Of a stretch of DNA of 45,134 bases, positions 15,536 to 23,900 are shown one piece after another. The translations under genes and the position numbers were made by a program. Position 1 is the first letter of the stretch. The number at the start of each line of letters is the position of its first letter. This stretch comes from Cryomorphaceae bacterium (GTDB lineage Bacteria > Bacteroidota > Bacteroidia > Flavobacteriales > BACL11). The notes under the pieces are model-generated. The model worked only from the letters and a program-made list of their open reading frames with translations, had not been told where the DNA came from and searched no databases. The DNA lies in NCBI GenBank assembly GCA_949511925.1, contig CATEYX010000039.1, positions 1 to 45,134 on the forward strand, given 5' to 3'.

Positions 15536-18523
15536 ATGAGATTACAATTTACTATCCTTTTTACTATCCTAAGTTTTTATACCCTTTTAGGTCAAGAAAC
15601 TTTTTCTGTTAATGGAGTGGCCCAGAATTTTGAACCTATTCATGTCTTTACCAATGCCCATATTATTTTAAATCCCTCTAGTGAAATAGAAAACGGAACA
15701 CTCATTATACAAGGGGATAAAATCATTGCGGCAGACACTAGTTTGAAGATCCCAACTGGAGCCATTATTCATGATTTGAATGGAGATTACATCTACCCTT
15801 CTTTTATTGATTTATATTCAGATTATGGCTTGAAAAAAGCTAAAAAAGGACAATACAGTTATCGTCCACAGTACGAAAGCAATAAAGCTGGTGCTTACCA
15901 TTGGAATGAAGCCATTCATCCTGAAATAGACGCAAGCGCAAAGTTTGTTACAGATAAAAAATCAGCTACTGCTTACCTTAAAAATGGTTTTGGAGCAGTA
16001 CTTTCTCATGTACAAGATGGTATATTAAGAGGTACCGGTTCTTTGGTGCTACTTTCAGAAAAAAGCGAACATGAAAATATAATTCTGCCACAAGCAGCAA
16101 ATTATTTTTCCTTTAAAAAAGGAGTATCAAGACAAAAAAACCCTTCTTCATTAATGGGAAGTATCGCCTTAATTAGACAAACATTTTTGGATGCTGAATG
16201 GTATTCTGCACAGAATAATCAAACTAACCTCTCCTATGCTGCTGTAAATAATAACCAAGAATTGCCTCATATTTTTGCAGTAAATGATGAGTTAGATTAT
16301 AGCCGAGTGTATAAAATTGCAAATGAGTTTGAAATTGATTTTATCATAAAAGGAAATGGAAAGGAATACAGTAGAATTGAGGAAGTAGCTGCAACTGAAT
16401 TTCCAATAATTATTCCGCTTAATTTCCCTAATTCCTATGATGTGGATAACCCTGAAACAGCAGAATGGATTAGTTTACACAAACTAAAGGATTGGGAAAC
16501 TGCTCCTTTCAACGCTAGTATACTTGCCCAAAATGAAGTTGAGTTTTGTATTACTTCTTCTGGATTAGATAAGGAAAGTAATTTTATAACTAATTTACGA
16601 CTAGCAATTAAAAAAGGACTTAGCAAAAAAGATGCACTTGCCGCACTTACCACTACTCCTGCACAACTTATTGCAATGGATCATAAAATTGGGATTTTAG
16701 ACAGTGGATATTTAGCCAATTTCTTTATTGCCTCTAAAGATATTTTTGAGAATGGTAAAATTTATGAAAACTGGACCGCCGGAGAAAAACAGATCATTAC
16801 TAAAAAACAGGAAATTGATATAAGAGGGTACTATACTTTAAGTAATAAAGAATTTGAAAATAAATTGGTTGTCATTAAGGGAAGTATGGAAAAACCAAAA
16901 GCAACTATTTTTGCATTAGATTCCCTTGCGCTCAAAACAACTCTAGAAGGGGTAAATATTAATATCAGTACTAAAAATGGCGTATTTAGAGCTTTTGCTA
17001 AATTTCATAACGGGAATATTAAAGGTAAATATCAAGATAGTCTAGGGATGTATCATACCTTTAAACTTCAAAGAGATTCTCTTTTTAAAGAGACTAAAAA
17101 AGCCTTTATATTAACAATTGATAGTTTAATTCCATCAGTTTGGTTGCCTAATAAAGCACACGGATTTACAAGTCCTCCCAAAGCTGAAAATATCATCTTC
17201 AGAAACGCAACAATATGGACAAATGAGCAAGAGGGAATTTTGGAGAATACAGATATTGCCATTTCAAATGGAATGATTATTGCCCTTGGGAAAGAATTAG
17301 ATGAATTAATTGTATTCCCTGAGACCGTAAAAATTACACAAATTAATGCTACTGGTAAACATGTTACTAGTGGGATAATTGACGAACACTCCCATATTGC
17401 CATAAGTAGAGGTGTTAATGAAGGAAGCCAGGCGGTAAGTGCTGAAGTAAGAATTGGAGATGTGATAAACCCCAATGATCATAATATTTACCGCCAACTT
17501 TCAGGAGGTACAGTTGCATCACAGCTTTTACACGGTTCGGCAAACCCAATTGGAGGCCAAGCTGCTATGATTAAATTAAGATGGGGAAGCGCCGCAGAAG
17601 AGATGAAAGTAGAGAATGCAGATGGTTTTATAAAATTTGCCCTAGGAGAAAATGTGAAGCAAAGTAATTGGGGAAATTTTGAGAGAACCCGTTTTCCGCA
17701 AACTCGTATGGGAGTAGAACAAGTGTTTTATGACGCCTTTTACCGAGCAAAAACTTACCAAAAACAATGGCAAGACTTTAATGCTCTCAGCTCAGAAGAA
17801 AAAGTAAGGTCAATTCCTCCAAGAGAAGATTTAGAGCTTAATGCTTTGGTTGAAATCCTAAATTCCGAACGCTTTATTACTTGTCACTCCTACATTCAAT
17901 CCGAAATAAATATGCTTATGCATGTTGGAGATTCTATGGGCTTTACTATTAATACTTTTACACATATTTTGGAAGGTTACAAAGTAGCAGATAAAATGAA
18001 AAAACATGGTGCAGGCGGCTCAACCTTTTCTGATTGGTGGGCCTATAAATTTGAAGTAAATGATGCTATTCCTTATAATGCAACTCTACTTAATAATGCA
18101 GGAGTTATTACTGCTATAAATTCTGATGATGCTGAGATGGGAAGAAGATTAAATCAAGAAGCTGCAAAGGCAGTAAAATATGGAGGAACTTCAGAAGAAG
18201 ATGCTTGGAAGATGGTGACTTTAAACCCTGCTAAATTGTTGCATATTGATGATAAGATGGGAAGTATCAAAATTGGAAAAGATGCCGACATTGTACTTTG
18301 GACAGACAATCCGCTTTCAGTTTATGCCAAAGTAATACAAACTTATGTGGATGGCAAGCTCCTTTTTGATGTTGAAGTTGACAAACAATTACGAGAAAGA
18401 GACCGATTGGAACGCATGCGCATCATACAGAAAATGAGTGAAGATGCAACTGGAGGTAAAAAACAAAAACCCGAACCTACTATTGAAAAATTATACCATT
18501 GTGATACTGAATATGATGAATAA
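15536..18523 (+). CDS. Secreted two-module amidohydrolase-family protein
   Basis: A 995-residue protein starting with a signal peptide (MRLQFTILFTILSFYTLLGQ). It contains two amidohydrolase-superfamily modules. The first (about 35-420) has the flanking beta-sandwich signature but reads FIDLYSDYGL where the metal-binding HxH should be, so it looks inactive. The second (about 555-960) keeps the set: HxH as H618 and H620 (IDEHSHIAI), the HGSANPIGGQ block, histidines in TCHSY and FTHILEGY, and the aspartate in NSDDAEMG. It resembles imidazolonepropionase- and prolidase-type enzymes. The substrate is unknown. I use the ATG at 15536 because it precedes the signal peptide directly. A TTAATTTG at 15495-15502 is a possible imperfect -7 element. 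Confidence 0.88.
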   Translation: MRLQFTILFTILSFYTLLGQETFSVNGVAQNFEPIHVFTNAHIILNPSSEIENGTLIIQGDKIIAADTSLKIPTGAIIHDLNGDYIYPSFIDLYSDYGLKKAKKGQYSYRPQYESNKAGAYHWNEAIHPEIDASAKFVTDKKSATAYLKNGFGAVLSHVQDGILRGTGSLVLLSEKSEHENIILPQAANYFSFKKGVSRQKNPSSLMGSIALIRQTFLDAEWYSAQNNQTNLSYAAVNNNQELPHIFAVNDELDYSRVYKIANEFEIDFIIKGNGKEYSRIEEVAATEFPIIIPLNFPNSYDVDNPETAEWISLHKLKDWETAPFNASILAQNEVEFCITSSGLDKESNFITNLRLAIKKGLSKKDALAALTTTPAQLIAMDHKIGILDSGYLANFFIASKDIFENGKIYENWTAGEKQIITKKQEIDIRGYYTLSNKEFENKLVVIKGSMEKPKATIFALDSLALKTTLEGVNINISTKNGVFRAFAKFHNGNIKGKYQDSLGMYHTFKLQRDSLFKETKKAFILTIDSLIPSVWLPNKAHGFTSPPKAENIIFRNATIWTNEQEGILENTDIAISNGMIIALGKELDELIVFPETVKITQINATGKHVTSGIIDEHSHIAISRGVNEGSQAVSAEVRIGDVINPNDHNIYRQLSGGTVASQLLHGSANPIGGQAAMIKLRWGSAAEEMKVENADGFIKFALGENVKQSNWGNFERTRFPQTRMGVEQVFYDAFYRAKTYQKQWQDFNALSSEEKVRSIPPREDLELNALVEILNSERFITCHSYIQSEINMLMHVGDSMGFTINTFTHILEGYKVADKMKKHGAGGSTFSDWWAYKFEVNDAIPYNATLLNNAGVITAINSDDAEMGRRLNQEAAKAVKYGGTSEEDAWKMVTLNPAKLLHIDDKMGSIKIGKDADIVLWTDNPLSVYAKVIQTYVDGKLLFDVEVDKQLRERDRLERMRIIQKMSEDATGGKKQKPEPTIEKLYHCDTEYDE

Positions 18524-19781
18524 AAAATACTTAAACCTTCTTTTTACACTATTGATTACAATAGCTGTACAGGCACAGAAACCTACCCTATTTATGGGAG
18601 CAACTGCCCATTTAGGAAATGGAACTAAAATTGAAAATGCTGCTATTAGTATGTTAAATGGTAAAATTGATATGGTTGCTGACGCAACAAGGATCCGTAT
18701 TGATCCAAGTGCTTTTGATACCATTTATCGTGTACACGGAAAGCATCTGTATCCTGCATTTATTGTCCCTAACACAACTTTAGGAATTACTGAAATTGAT
18801 GCTGTTCGTGCCTCAAATGATTACCAAGAAACAGGATCAATAAATCCTAATGTCCGCACCCTTATCGCTTATAATACTGATTCCAAAATAGCTAAGACAG
18901 TAAGAAGTAATGGTGTACTTATTGCTCAAGTAACACCTAGAGGAGGTACTATTTCCGGACAATCTTCAGTAATGCATTTAGCAGGTTGGAATTGGGAAGA
19001 TGCGGCTTTAAGAACAGATGATGGAATACACTTAAACTGGCCTTCATCCTACTACCAAAGTGGTTGGTGGGCAGAACCTGGAACTAATAAAGAAAATGAG
19101 AAATATAACGAGAGTATTACTAAATTAAAAAGATTTTTCAAAAAAGCAAATTCTTATGCTAAATCCTCTAGTTTAATGGACTTAAGAATGGAAAGCATGA
19201 AAGGATTATTTAACGGAAATAAGACACTTTATATACATGCAAATAATGCAAGCGATATGTTGGATGTCATTTCGTTTATGAATGAATTTTCTATTACTAA
19301 AACAGTAATTGTTGGGGCTGAAGATGCACTTAAAATTGTGGATGAATTGAAAGAAAATAACATATCTCTTATCCTTAACAGAGTGCATAGGCTTCCAAGT
19401 AAAGTGGGCAGCCCAGTAGACGAACCATTTATGCAAGCGGCAAAATTACAAGAATCCGGAATTTTATTCTGCCTAAGTTATGCAGGGGAGATGGAGGCAA
19501 TGGGAGCTAGAAACCTCCCTTTTAGTGCAGGAACTGCTGTAGCTCACGGATTAGATTATGAAAAAGCAATTAGTAGCATTACTTTAAACACTGCCCAAAT
19601 TCTTGGCATAGATGAGTACTGTGGTTCTATTGAAAAAGGAAAGGATGCCACTTTTTTTATTTCTAGTGGGGACGCTTTAGATATGCGCACAAATAACGTA
19701 GAAAAAGCATATATACAAGGAGTTGCTATTGATTTAAACAACCATCAAAAAGAGCTTTTTAACAAATACAAAAACCGATAG
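18516..19781 (+). CDS. Secreted amidohydrolase-like protein, probably lacking the metal site
   Basis: A 421-residue protein with a signal peptide (MNKKYLNLLFTLLITIAVQAQ). The fold signature is clear: KPTLFMGATAHLGNGTKIEN at the start and a C-terminal DYEKAISSITLNTAQILGID then GSIEKGKDATFFI. Where active members have PGFIDxHxH, this one has YPAFIVPNTTLG (79-90), so the metal-binding HxH is absent. It resembles the degenerate first module of the gene before it, which it overlaps by 8 bases. The two are surely co-translated and may form a complex (inference). ATGs at 18513 and 18516 are both possible. Confidence 0.85.
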   Translation: MNKKYLNLLFTLLITIAVQAQKPTLFMGATAHLGNGTKIENAAISMLNGKIDMVADATRIRIDPSAFDTIYRVHGKHLYPAFIVPNTTLGITEIDAVRASNDYQETGSINPNVRTLIAYNTDSKIAKTVRSNGVLIAQVTPRGGTISGQSSVMHLAGWNWEDAALRTDDGIHLNWPSSYYQSGWWAEPGTNKENEKYNESITKLKRFFKKANSYAKSSSLMDLRMESMKGLFNGNKTLYIHANNASDMLDVISFMNEFSITKTVIVGAEDALKIVDELKENNISLILNRVHRLPSKVGSPVDEPFMQAAKLQESGILFCLSYAGEMEAMGARNLPFSAGTAVAHGLDYEKAISSITLNTAQILGIDEYCGSIEKGKDATFFISSGDALDMRTNNVEKAYIQGVAIDLNNHQKELFNKYKNR

Positions 19782-19792
19782 TTTGTTTTTTC

Positions 19793-19800
19793 TATATTTG
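19793..19800 (+). promoter_or_regulatory. Predicted -7 promoter element of the lipoprotein gene
   Basis: TATATTTG matches TAnnTTTG and ends 15 bases before the ATG at 19816. It is followed by G, not the C seen at most promoters in this window. Confidence 0.55.
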
Positions 19801-19815
19801 GAGAAAAGAATTATC

Positions 19816-20376
19816 ATGAAAAGAATACTACTTGTACTTTCGTTAACTACTTTAATCTTTGCTTGCAAAAAGGAAGACGGCAAACCAAACACAACTACCA
19901 ACATTGAAGGTTGTACAGATTCTTCTGCAACAAACTTCCTTTCAACAGCAACTGTTGATGACGGATCATGTGAGTATCCTCCTTCTGAATTAAAATTAAC
20001 TAGAATTACAGTGAATTCAATGCCTATGACTAATAATGGGTCTGATTGGGATATTGGTATATTGGGAGCAGAAAATCCAGATGTTTTCTACGTTCTAAAA
20101 CAAGGAAATGGAGATATCTCTTCATCAAACTCTAAAGATAATATAGAGTCATTTCCAATATTATTTACAGAAAACCTTCCTTATACGATAAATAATCTAT
20201 CACAAGAATATACTATAGAGCTTTATGATAGCGATCAGATTGCTGGATTAGGAGAGAATGAATTTATTGGATCCTGTAGATTTACACCAAATGAGTATAT
20301 TACCATTGAAGGTGATGAAATTAATATTATTAATAGTGGTGTAGATATGACGTTAGATGTTGAATGGCTTCAATAA
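19816..20376 (+). CDS. Lipoprotein with calcium-binding-like motif and C2-like domain
   Basis: A 186-residue predicted lipoprotein. The N-terminus MKRILLVLSLTTLIFAC is a type II signal with the lipid-acceptor cysteine at 17. A short motif GCTDSSATNF...DDGSCEYP follows (about 32-55). It is the repeat seen in many secreted marine Bacteroidota proteins, often taken as calcium-binding. The rest (about 60-186) has alternating beta-type text with DSDQIAGLGENEFIGSC, reminiscent of a C2 beta-sandwich. I chose the ATG at 19816 because the lipobox then sits at the right distance. It is convergent with the PNPOx-like gene, 5 bases apart. Function unknown. Confidence 0.75.
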   Translation: MKRILLVLSLTTLIFACKKEDGKPNTTTNIEGCTDSSATNFLSTATVDDGSCEYPPSELKLTRITVNSMPMTNNGSDWDIGILGAENPDVFYVLKQGNGDISSSNSKDNIESFPILFTENLPYTINNLSQEYTIELYDSDQIAGLGENEFIGSCRFTPNEYITIEGDEINIINSGVDMTLDVEWLQ

Positions 20377-20381
20377 GACAA

Positions 20382-20804
20382 TTACTTCTCCCAAATCAAC
20401 TTCTTACCAAAACCTAATTTATTGTGGGTCATTTTTATAAAATTGAGAGGCATGACCCAAAGATGTAATTCCATATTAGCAGCATAAGAAAAAGCTTTAA
20501 TGTATTGTTCTTTCGCAATTTTTAAGCGCTCTCCCTTCAATTCTTCTATAGTACCTAGTAATTGAACACCTTGTATTTTGCTAACATTTTTAGTTTCTAA
20601 AGCGACACTTCCTGCAACATTAGTATTCGTAATAAAATCTTGAGCATGCTTGGTTTTTGTTTCGGTAGAAAAAATAAGCTGATTGCTCACTTGATCATAC
20701 ACATAAAAGAGATTGCAGCAATAAGGCTTGTCATTTTGGCTAGTTGCCAAAGTCAGTAAATGATGTTCATTTAAAAAATGAATAATTTGCTGATCAATCT
20801 GCAT
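20382..20804 (-). CDS. Pyridoxamine 5'-phosphate oxidase-like FMN-binding protein
   Basis: A 140-residue protein with the PNPOx-like split-barrel pattern: the N-terminal HHLLTLATSQNDKPYCCNLFYVYD and FSTETKTKHAQDF, then a GSVALETKNVSKIQGVQLLG strand pair. Such small proteins bind FMN, F420 or haem and are often oxidoreductases of unknown substrate. It is too short and divergent to be called true PdxH. It begins 2 bases after trpS on the same strand, so the two are co-transcribed. Confidence 0.8.
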   Translation of the reverse strand: MQIDQQIIHFLNEHHLLTLATSQNDKPYCCNLFYVYDQVSNQLIFSTETKTKHAQDFITNTNVAGSVALETKNVSKIQGVQLLGTIEELKGERLKIAKEQYIKAFSYAANMELHLWVMPLNFIKMTHNKLGFGKKLIWEK

Positions 20805-20806
20805 TA

Positions 20807-21775
20807 TTAATATCCTATATTTTTTCTAACTCTTAAAAGCACTTCTTTAGCAATAATTCTTGCCTGGACTGCACCTTTCTCCAATTCTTTATCAATTATG
20901 GTTTTGTTTTCCATCAAGTAATTAAATTTTTCTCTCTCTGTAAAATAGGTGTCACAAATCAATTCAAAAAGCTCTTGCTTAGCATGCCCATATCCATAGT
21001 TTCCAGCCGCATATTTCTCAAATAAAGCATTTGCTTGTTCTTCTGTTGAAAGCAATTTGTATATTTTATAAATATTACAAACATCCGCATCTTTCTTATC
21101 TTTCATAGGAGTGGAATCGGTTTTAATACCCATTATTTGCTTTCTAAGATTTTTATCCGAAAGAAAAATATCAATAAAATTATTATAGGATTTACTCATT
21201 TTTTGACCATCAGTTCCCGGTACAATCATCACCCTTTCATCTACTTTAGTTTCAGGCAAAACAAAGGAGTTAGGGTATTTATGATTAAACCTTGAAGCAA
21301 TATCTCTTGTGATTTCTAGGTGCTGAACCTGATCCTTTCCTACTGGAACAATATTTGCATCATATAATAAAATATCAGCTGCCATAAGAACTGGATAAAT
21401 AAACAGGCCTGCATTTACCTCCGAAATTTTATCTGATTTATCTTTAAAAGAATGAGCCAATTGTAGTCTTTGGAAAGGAGAAAAACAATTTAAATACCAA
21501 GTTAATTCACACACTTGAGTTACATCTGATTGTCTATAAAAAATATTTCTTTCAGTATCAAAACCAAAAGCCAGCCAAGCTGCTGCAGTCGCATAAGTAT
21601 TTTCCCTCAACTGTTCCGCATCACGAATAGTTGTAAAAGAGTGTAAATCAGCTATAAAAAATAAGCTTTCATTTTTCTTGTTTTTTGACAGTTCAATAGC
21701 CGGAATGATGGCTCCTAATAAGTTTCCTAGATGTGGCGTACCTGTGCTTTGTATTCCTGTTAATATTCTTGCCAT
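20807..21775 (-). CDS. trpS: Tryptophanyl-tRNA synthetase
   Basis: A 322-residue class I synthetase charging tRNA-Trp. The HIGH-type motif appears as TPHLGN (13-18) after GIQSTG, and the KMSKS loop is intact at 192-196 (GTDGQKMSKSYNN). Other family blocks are FIADLHSFT, MAADILLYDA and VPVGKDQVQHLE. Length is normal. It leads a two-gene unit with the PNPOx-like protein. Upstream on the minus strand there is only TATTTTTA at 21799-21806, an imperfect -7 element. Confidence 0.97.
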   Translation of the reverse strand: MARILTGIQSTGTPHLGNLLGAIIPAIELSKNKKNESLFFIADLHSFTTIRDAEQLRENTYATAAAWLAFGFDTERNIFYRQSDVTQVCELTWYLNCFSPFQRLQLAHSFKDKSDKISEVNAGLFIYPVLMAADILLYDANIVPVGKDQVQHLEITRDIASRFNHKYPNSFVLPETKVDERVMIVPGTDGQKMSKSYNNFIDIFLSDKNLRKQIMGIKTDSTPMKDKKDADVCNIYKIYKLLSTEEQANALFEKYAAGNYGYGHAKQELFELICDTYFTEREKFNYLMENKTIIDKELEKGAVQARIIAKEVLLRVRKNIGY

Positions 21776-21813
21776 TCTATTTTAAAATTTTGATGTTGTA
21801 AAAATAGGATTTT

Positions 21814-21821
21814 TATCTTTG
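21814..21821 (+). promoter_or_regulatory. Predicted -7 promoter element of plsC
   Basis: TATCTTTG followed by C, 4 bases before the ATG at 21826; a leaderless transcript is predicted. Confidence 0.7.
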
Positions 21822-21825
21822 CAAT

Positions 21826-22563
21826 ATGAAATGGGTCGGCTATCTTTTAAGTTCAATATGGCGTTTATGGTTTTTACTAATGTTTATTTTAGTGTTTATT
21901 CTATTTATGCCTGCTCTGTTTTTCTTTACTGCAATAGTAAAAAATGAAATTATAGTAGCTAAAATTGCCCGCTATTGGTCAAAATTAACAATATATCTTT
22001 CCTTCATTTTCCCTAAAGTAGAGTGGGAAGAAAAACTATCCAAAAAGGAACAATATATATTCTGCCCTAATCATGTTTCCACTTTAGATATCCCTTTTAT
22101 TTTAGCTGTACTGCCCATGCCCTTACAATACATTGGAAAAGCTGAAATAGCAAAAATTCCTTTGTTTGGCTACTTCTTTAAAAACAATTCTGTTATTGTC
22201 GATAGAGCAAACAGAAGAAACGCGTATAGTGCATTCCTAAAAGCAGGAGAAAAATTGAAAATGGGGATTAACATGTGTATCTTTCCAGAAGGAGGGATAC
22301 CAAAATCAGATATTTTTCTAAAGAAATTTAAGAACGGTCCTTTTCGTTTAGCATTGGATAAAAATATAAAAATAGTGCCTATAACTATGCCAGACAGTAA
22401 AAATATGTTTCCAGAGCAATACTTTAAAGGTAGGCCTGGAATAGTCCGTATTAAAATCCATAAGGCTATTGCTCCAAATAGCTTAAAAGAAAAAAGCATA
22501 GAAAATTTTAATCTTTCGGTTTACAATACTATTTTTGAACAATTAAAAAATTATGAGCAATAA
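21826..22563 (+). CDS. plsC: 1-acyl-sn-glycerol-3-phosphate acyltransferase
   Basis: A 245-residue membrane-bound acyltransferase that makes phosphatidic acid from lysophosphatidic acid. The catalytic HxxxxD is H83-D88 in PNHVSTLD, and the substrate-binding block is FPEGG (153-157). One strong membrane helix lies at about 12-38. Length is normal. Its last 11 bases overlap the gatC start, a sign of a shared transcript. An ornithine-lipid-type acyltransferase is possible but less likely. Confidence 0.92.
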   Translation: MKWVGYLLSSIWRLWFLLMFILVFILFMPALFFFTAIVKNEIIVAKIARYWSKLTIYLSFIFPKVEWEEKLSKKEQYIFCPNHVSTLDIPFILAVLPMPLQYIGKAEIAKIPLFGYFFKNNSVIVDRANRRNAYSAFLKAGEKLKMGINMCIFPEGGIPKSDIFLKKFKNGPFRLALDKNIKIVPITMPDSKNMFPEQYFKGRPGIVRIKIHKAIAPNSLKEKSIENFNLSVYNTIFEQLKNYEQ

Positions 22564-22855
22564 CATTACCATTGACGATAAATTAGTAGCAGATTTATCA
22601 CGCCTAGCAAAACTTAAATTTGATGCTTCAAAAGCTGGAAAAATGAAAAGTGACCTAGATAAGATTATTGGTTTTGTGGATAAATTATCTGAGATAGAGA
22701 CTGAAGGAGTTGAACCCTTAATTTACTTAAGTGAAGAAGTAAATGTATTAAGAATAGATGAAATAAAACATGAAGTTTCTCAAGAAAATGCACTTAAAAA
22801 TGCACCACAAAAAGATTCTGACTATTTTAAAGTACCTACGGTTTTAAGAAAGTAA
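22553..22855 (+). CDS. gatC: Asp-tRNA(Asn)/Glu-tRNA(Gln) amidotransferase subunit C
   Basis: A 100-residue small subunit that clamps GatA to GatB in the transamidation pathway for Gln-tRNA and Asn-tRNA. Family features are the N-terminal LVADLSRLAKLKFD, KMKSDLDKIIGFVDKLSEIETEGVEPL, and the C-terminal APQKDSDYFKVPTVLRK. The gatA and gatB genes are not here, which is usual in Bacteroidota, where gatC is often separate. The ATG overlaps the 3' end of plsC by 11 bases. Confidence 0.93.
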   Translation: MSNNITIDDKLVADLSRLAKLKFDASKAGKMKSDLDKIIGFVDKLSEIETEGVEPLIYLSEEVNVLRIDEIKHEVSQENALKNAPQKDSDYFKVPTVLRK

Positions 22856-22883
22856 TTATAGCTTAAACCAATTTTTAGCTTTT

Positions 22884-23780
22884 TTATTCTTGAGACAAAC
22901 TTACGCCATTTTCACATATTTCCAATATAGAATTTATCCCTAAAATTAAGCACCTGTTATCAGCTAAATGTCCTGCAGGAAATCCAAAACAAATAGGGAA
23001 ATCATAACCCTTAGTATAATCTAAAATTATTTGTTCAGCTGTTTTCCCAAAAGGGATAGAATTATCATTCATGTCACTCATTCCCCCAATAATTAGACCT
23101 TTTAAGTTCCCAAATATTCCATTACGTTTTAAATTCATCATCATTCTATCAATATGATAAAGATACTCATCTAAATCTTCAATAAATAAAATCTTACCTA
23201 TCGTGTCAATATCCGATGAAGAACCTAATAATGAATAGAGAATAGAAAGATTTCCTCCTACAACATCACCCTCAATTTTTCCAAATTTATTAAGCGGATG
23301 CGCTTTACATTCAACATTATTTAAGTTACCAAAAAGAGCATTTTTTAATGACCACAAACTTTCATTAGTATTGCCTTCAAAATTGATGGGCATTGTAGCA
23401 TGTAAACTAGCCATTCCTAAATTATTCAAATGAGAATGCAATACAGTTGCATCACTATACCCAACAATCCATTTTGAGTTTTTTTTCAAATTTGTAAAAT
23501 TGATAGCATCAATTATCTGAACAGTACCATAACCTCCCCTAGCACATAAAATTGCTTTAATACTATTGTCATCAATCATGATTTGCAAGTCATTAGTTCT
23601 TTGATCAACTGTTCCTGAGAATTGATCGTCTTCTTGAAATAAATTAGCACCCAAAACAACTTTCAACCCCCAACTTTCAAGCGTTTTTATGGGAGGCTTT
23701 AATTCTTCTATAGTAATTTTACGGGCAGTAGAAATAATACCAATTTTATCACCAACCACTAATTTTTCAGGAATTATCAT
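22884..23780 (-). CDS. ldcA: LD-carboxypeptidase, peptidase family S66
   Basis: A 298-residue cytoplasmic serine carboxypeptidase that removes the terminal D-Ala from recycled murein tetrapeptides. The Ser-Glu-His triad is visible: S109 in VGYSDATV, E201 in FIEDLDEYLYHID and H271 in FGFPAGHLADNR. The N-terminal DKIGIISTAR and CARGGYG blocks fit S66. Length matches the family. Some S66 members instead cleave microcin-type conjugates (MccF); the absence of other such genes favours LdcA. It converges on gatC with a 28-base gap. Confidence 0.92.
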   Translation of the reverse strand: MIIPEKLVVGDKIGIISTARKITIEELKPPIKTLESWGLKVVLGANLFQEDDQFSGTVDQRTNDLQIMIDDNSIKAILCARGGYGTVQIIDAINFTNLKKNSKWIVGYSDATVLHSHLNNLGMASLHATMPINFEGNTNESLWSLKNALFGNLNNVECKAHPLNKFGKIEGDVVGGNLSILYSLLGSSSDIDTIGKILFIEDLDEYLYHIDRMMMNLKRNGIFGNLKGLIIGGMSDMNDNSIPFGKTAEQIILDYTKGYDFPICFGFPAGHLADNRCLILGINSILEICENGVSLSQE

Positions 23781-23868
23781 TTTTATTATTTTACTTTGTT
23801 ATTGTTAGTTTCAGATCTAGTATCTAAAAGCGTATCGGTCTTGTGTCTATTTTCTAATAACTAAAACT

Positions 23869-23876
23869 TATCTTTG
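23869..23876 (+). promoter_or_regulatory. Predicted -7 promoter element of metG
   Basis: TATCTTTG followed by C, 24 bases before the metG ATG at 23901. Confidence 0.65.
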
Positions 23877-23900
23877 CGAAAATAATTTTTTCTGAGAGAA

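Noticed and set aside
22856..22883. A possible hairpin between gatC and ldcA based on AGCT ends.
   Set aside because: Only four continuous base pairs form before mismatches, so it is too weak for a terminator call.
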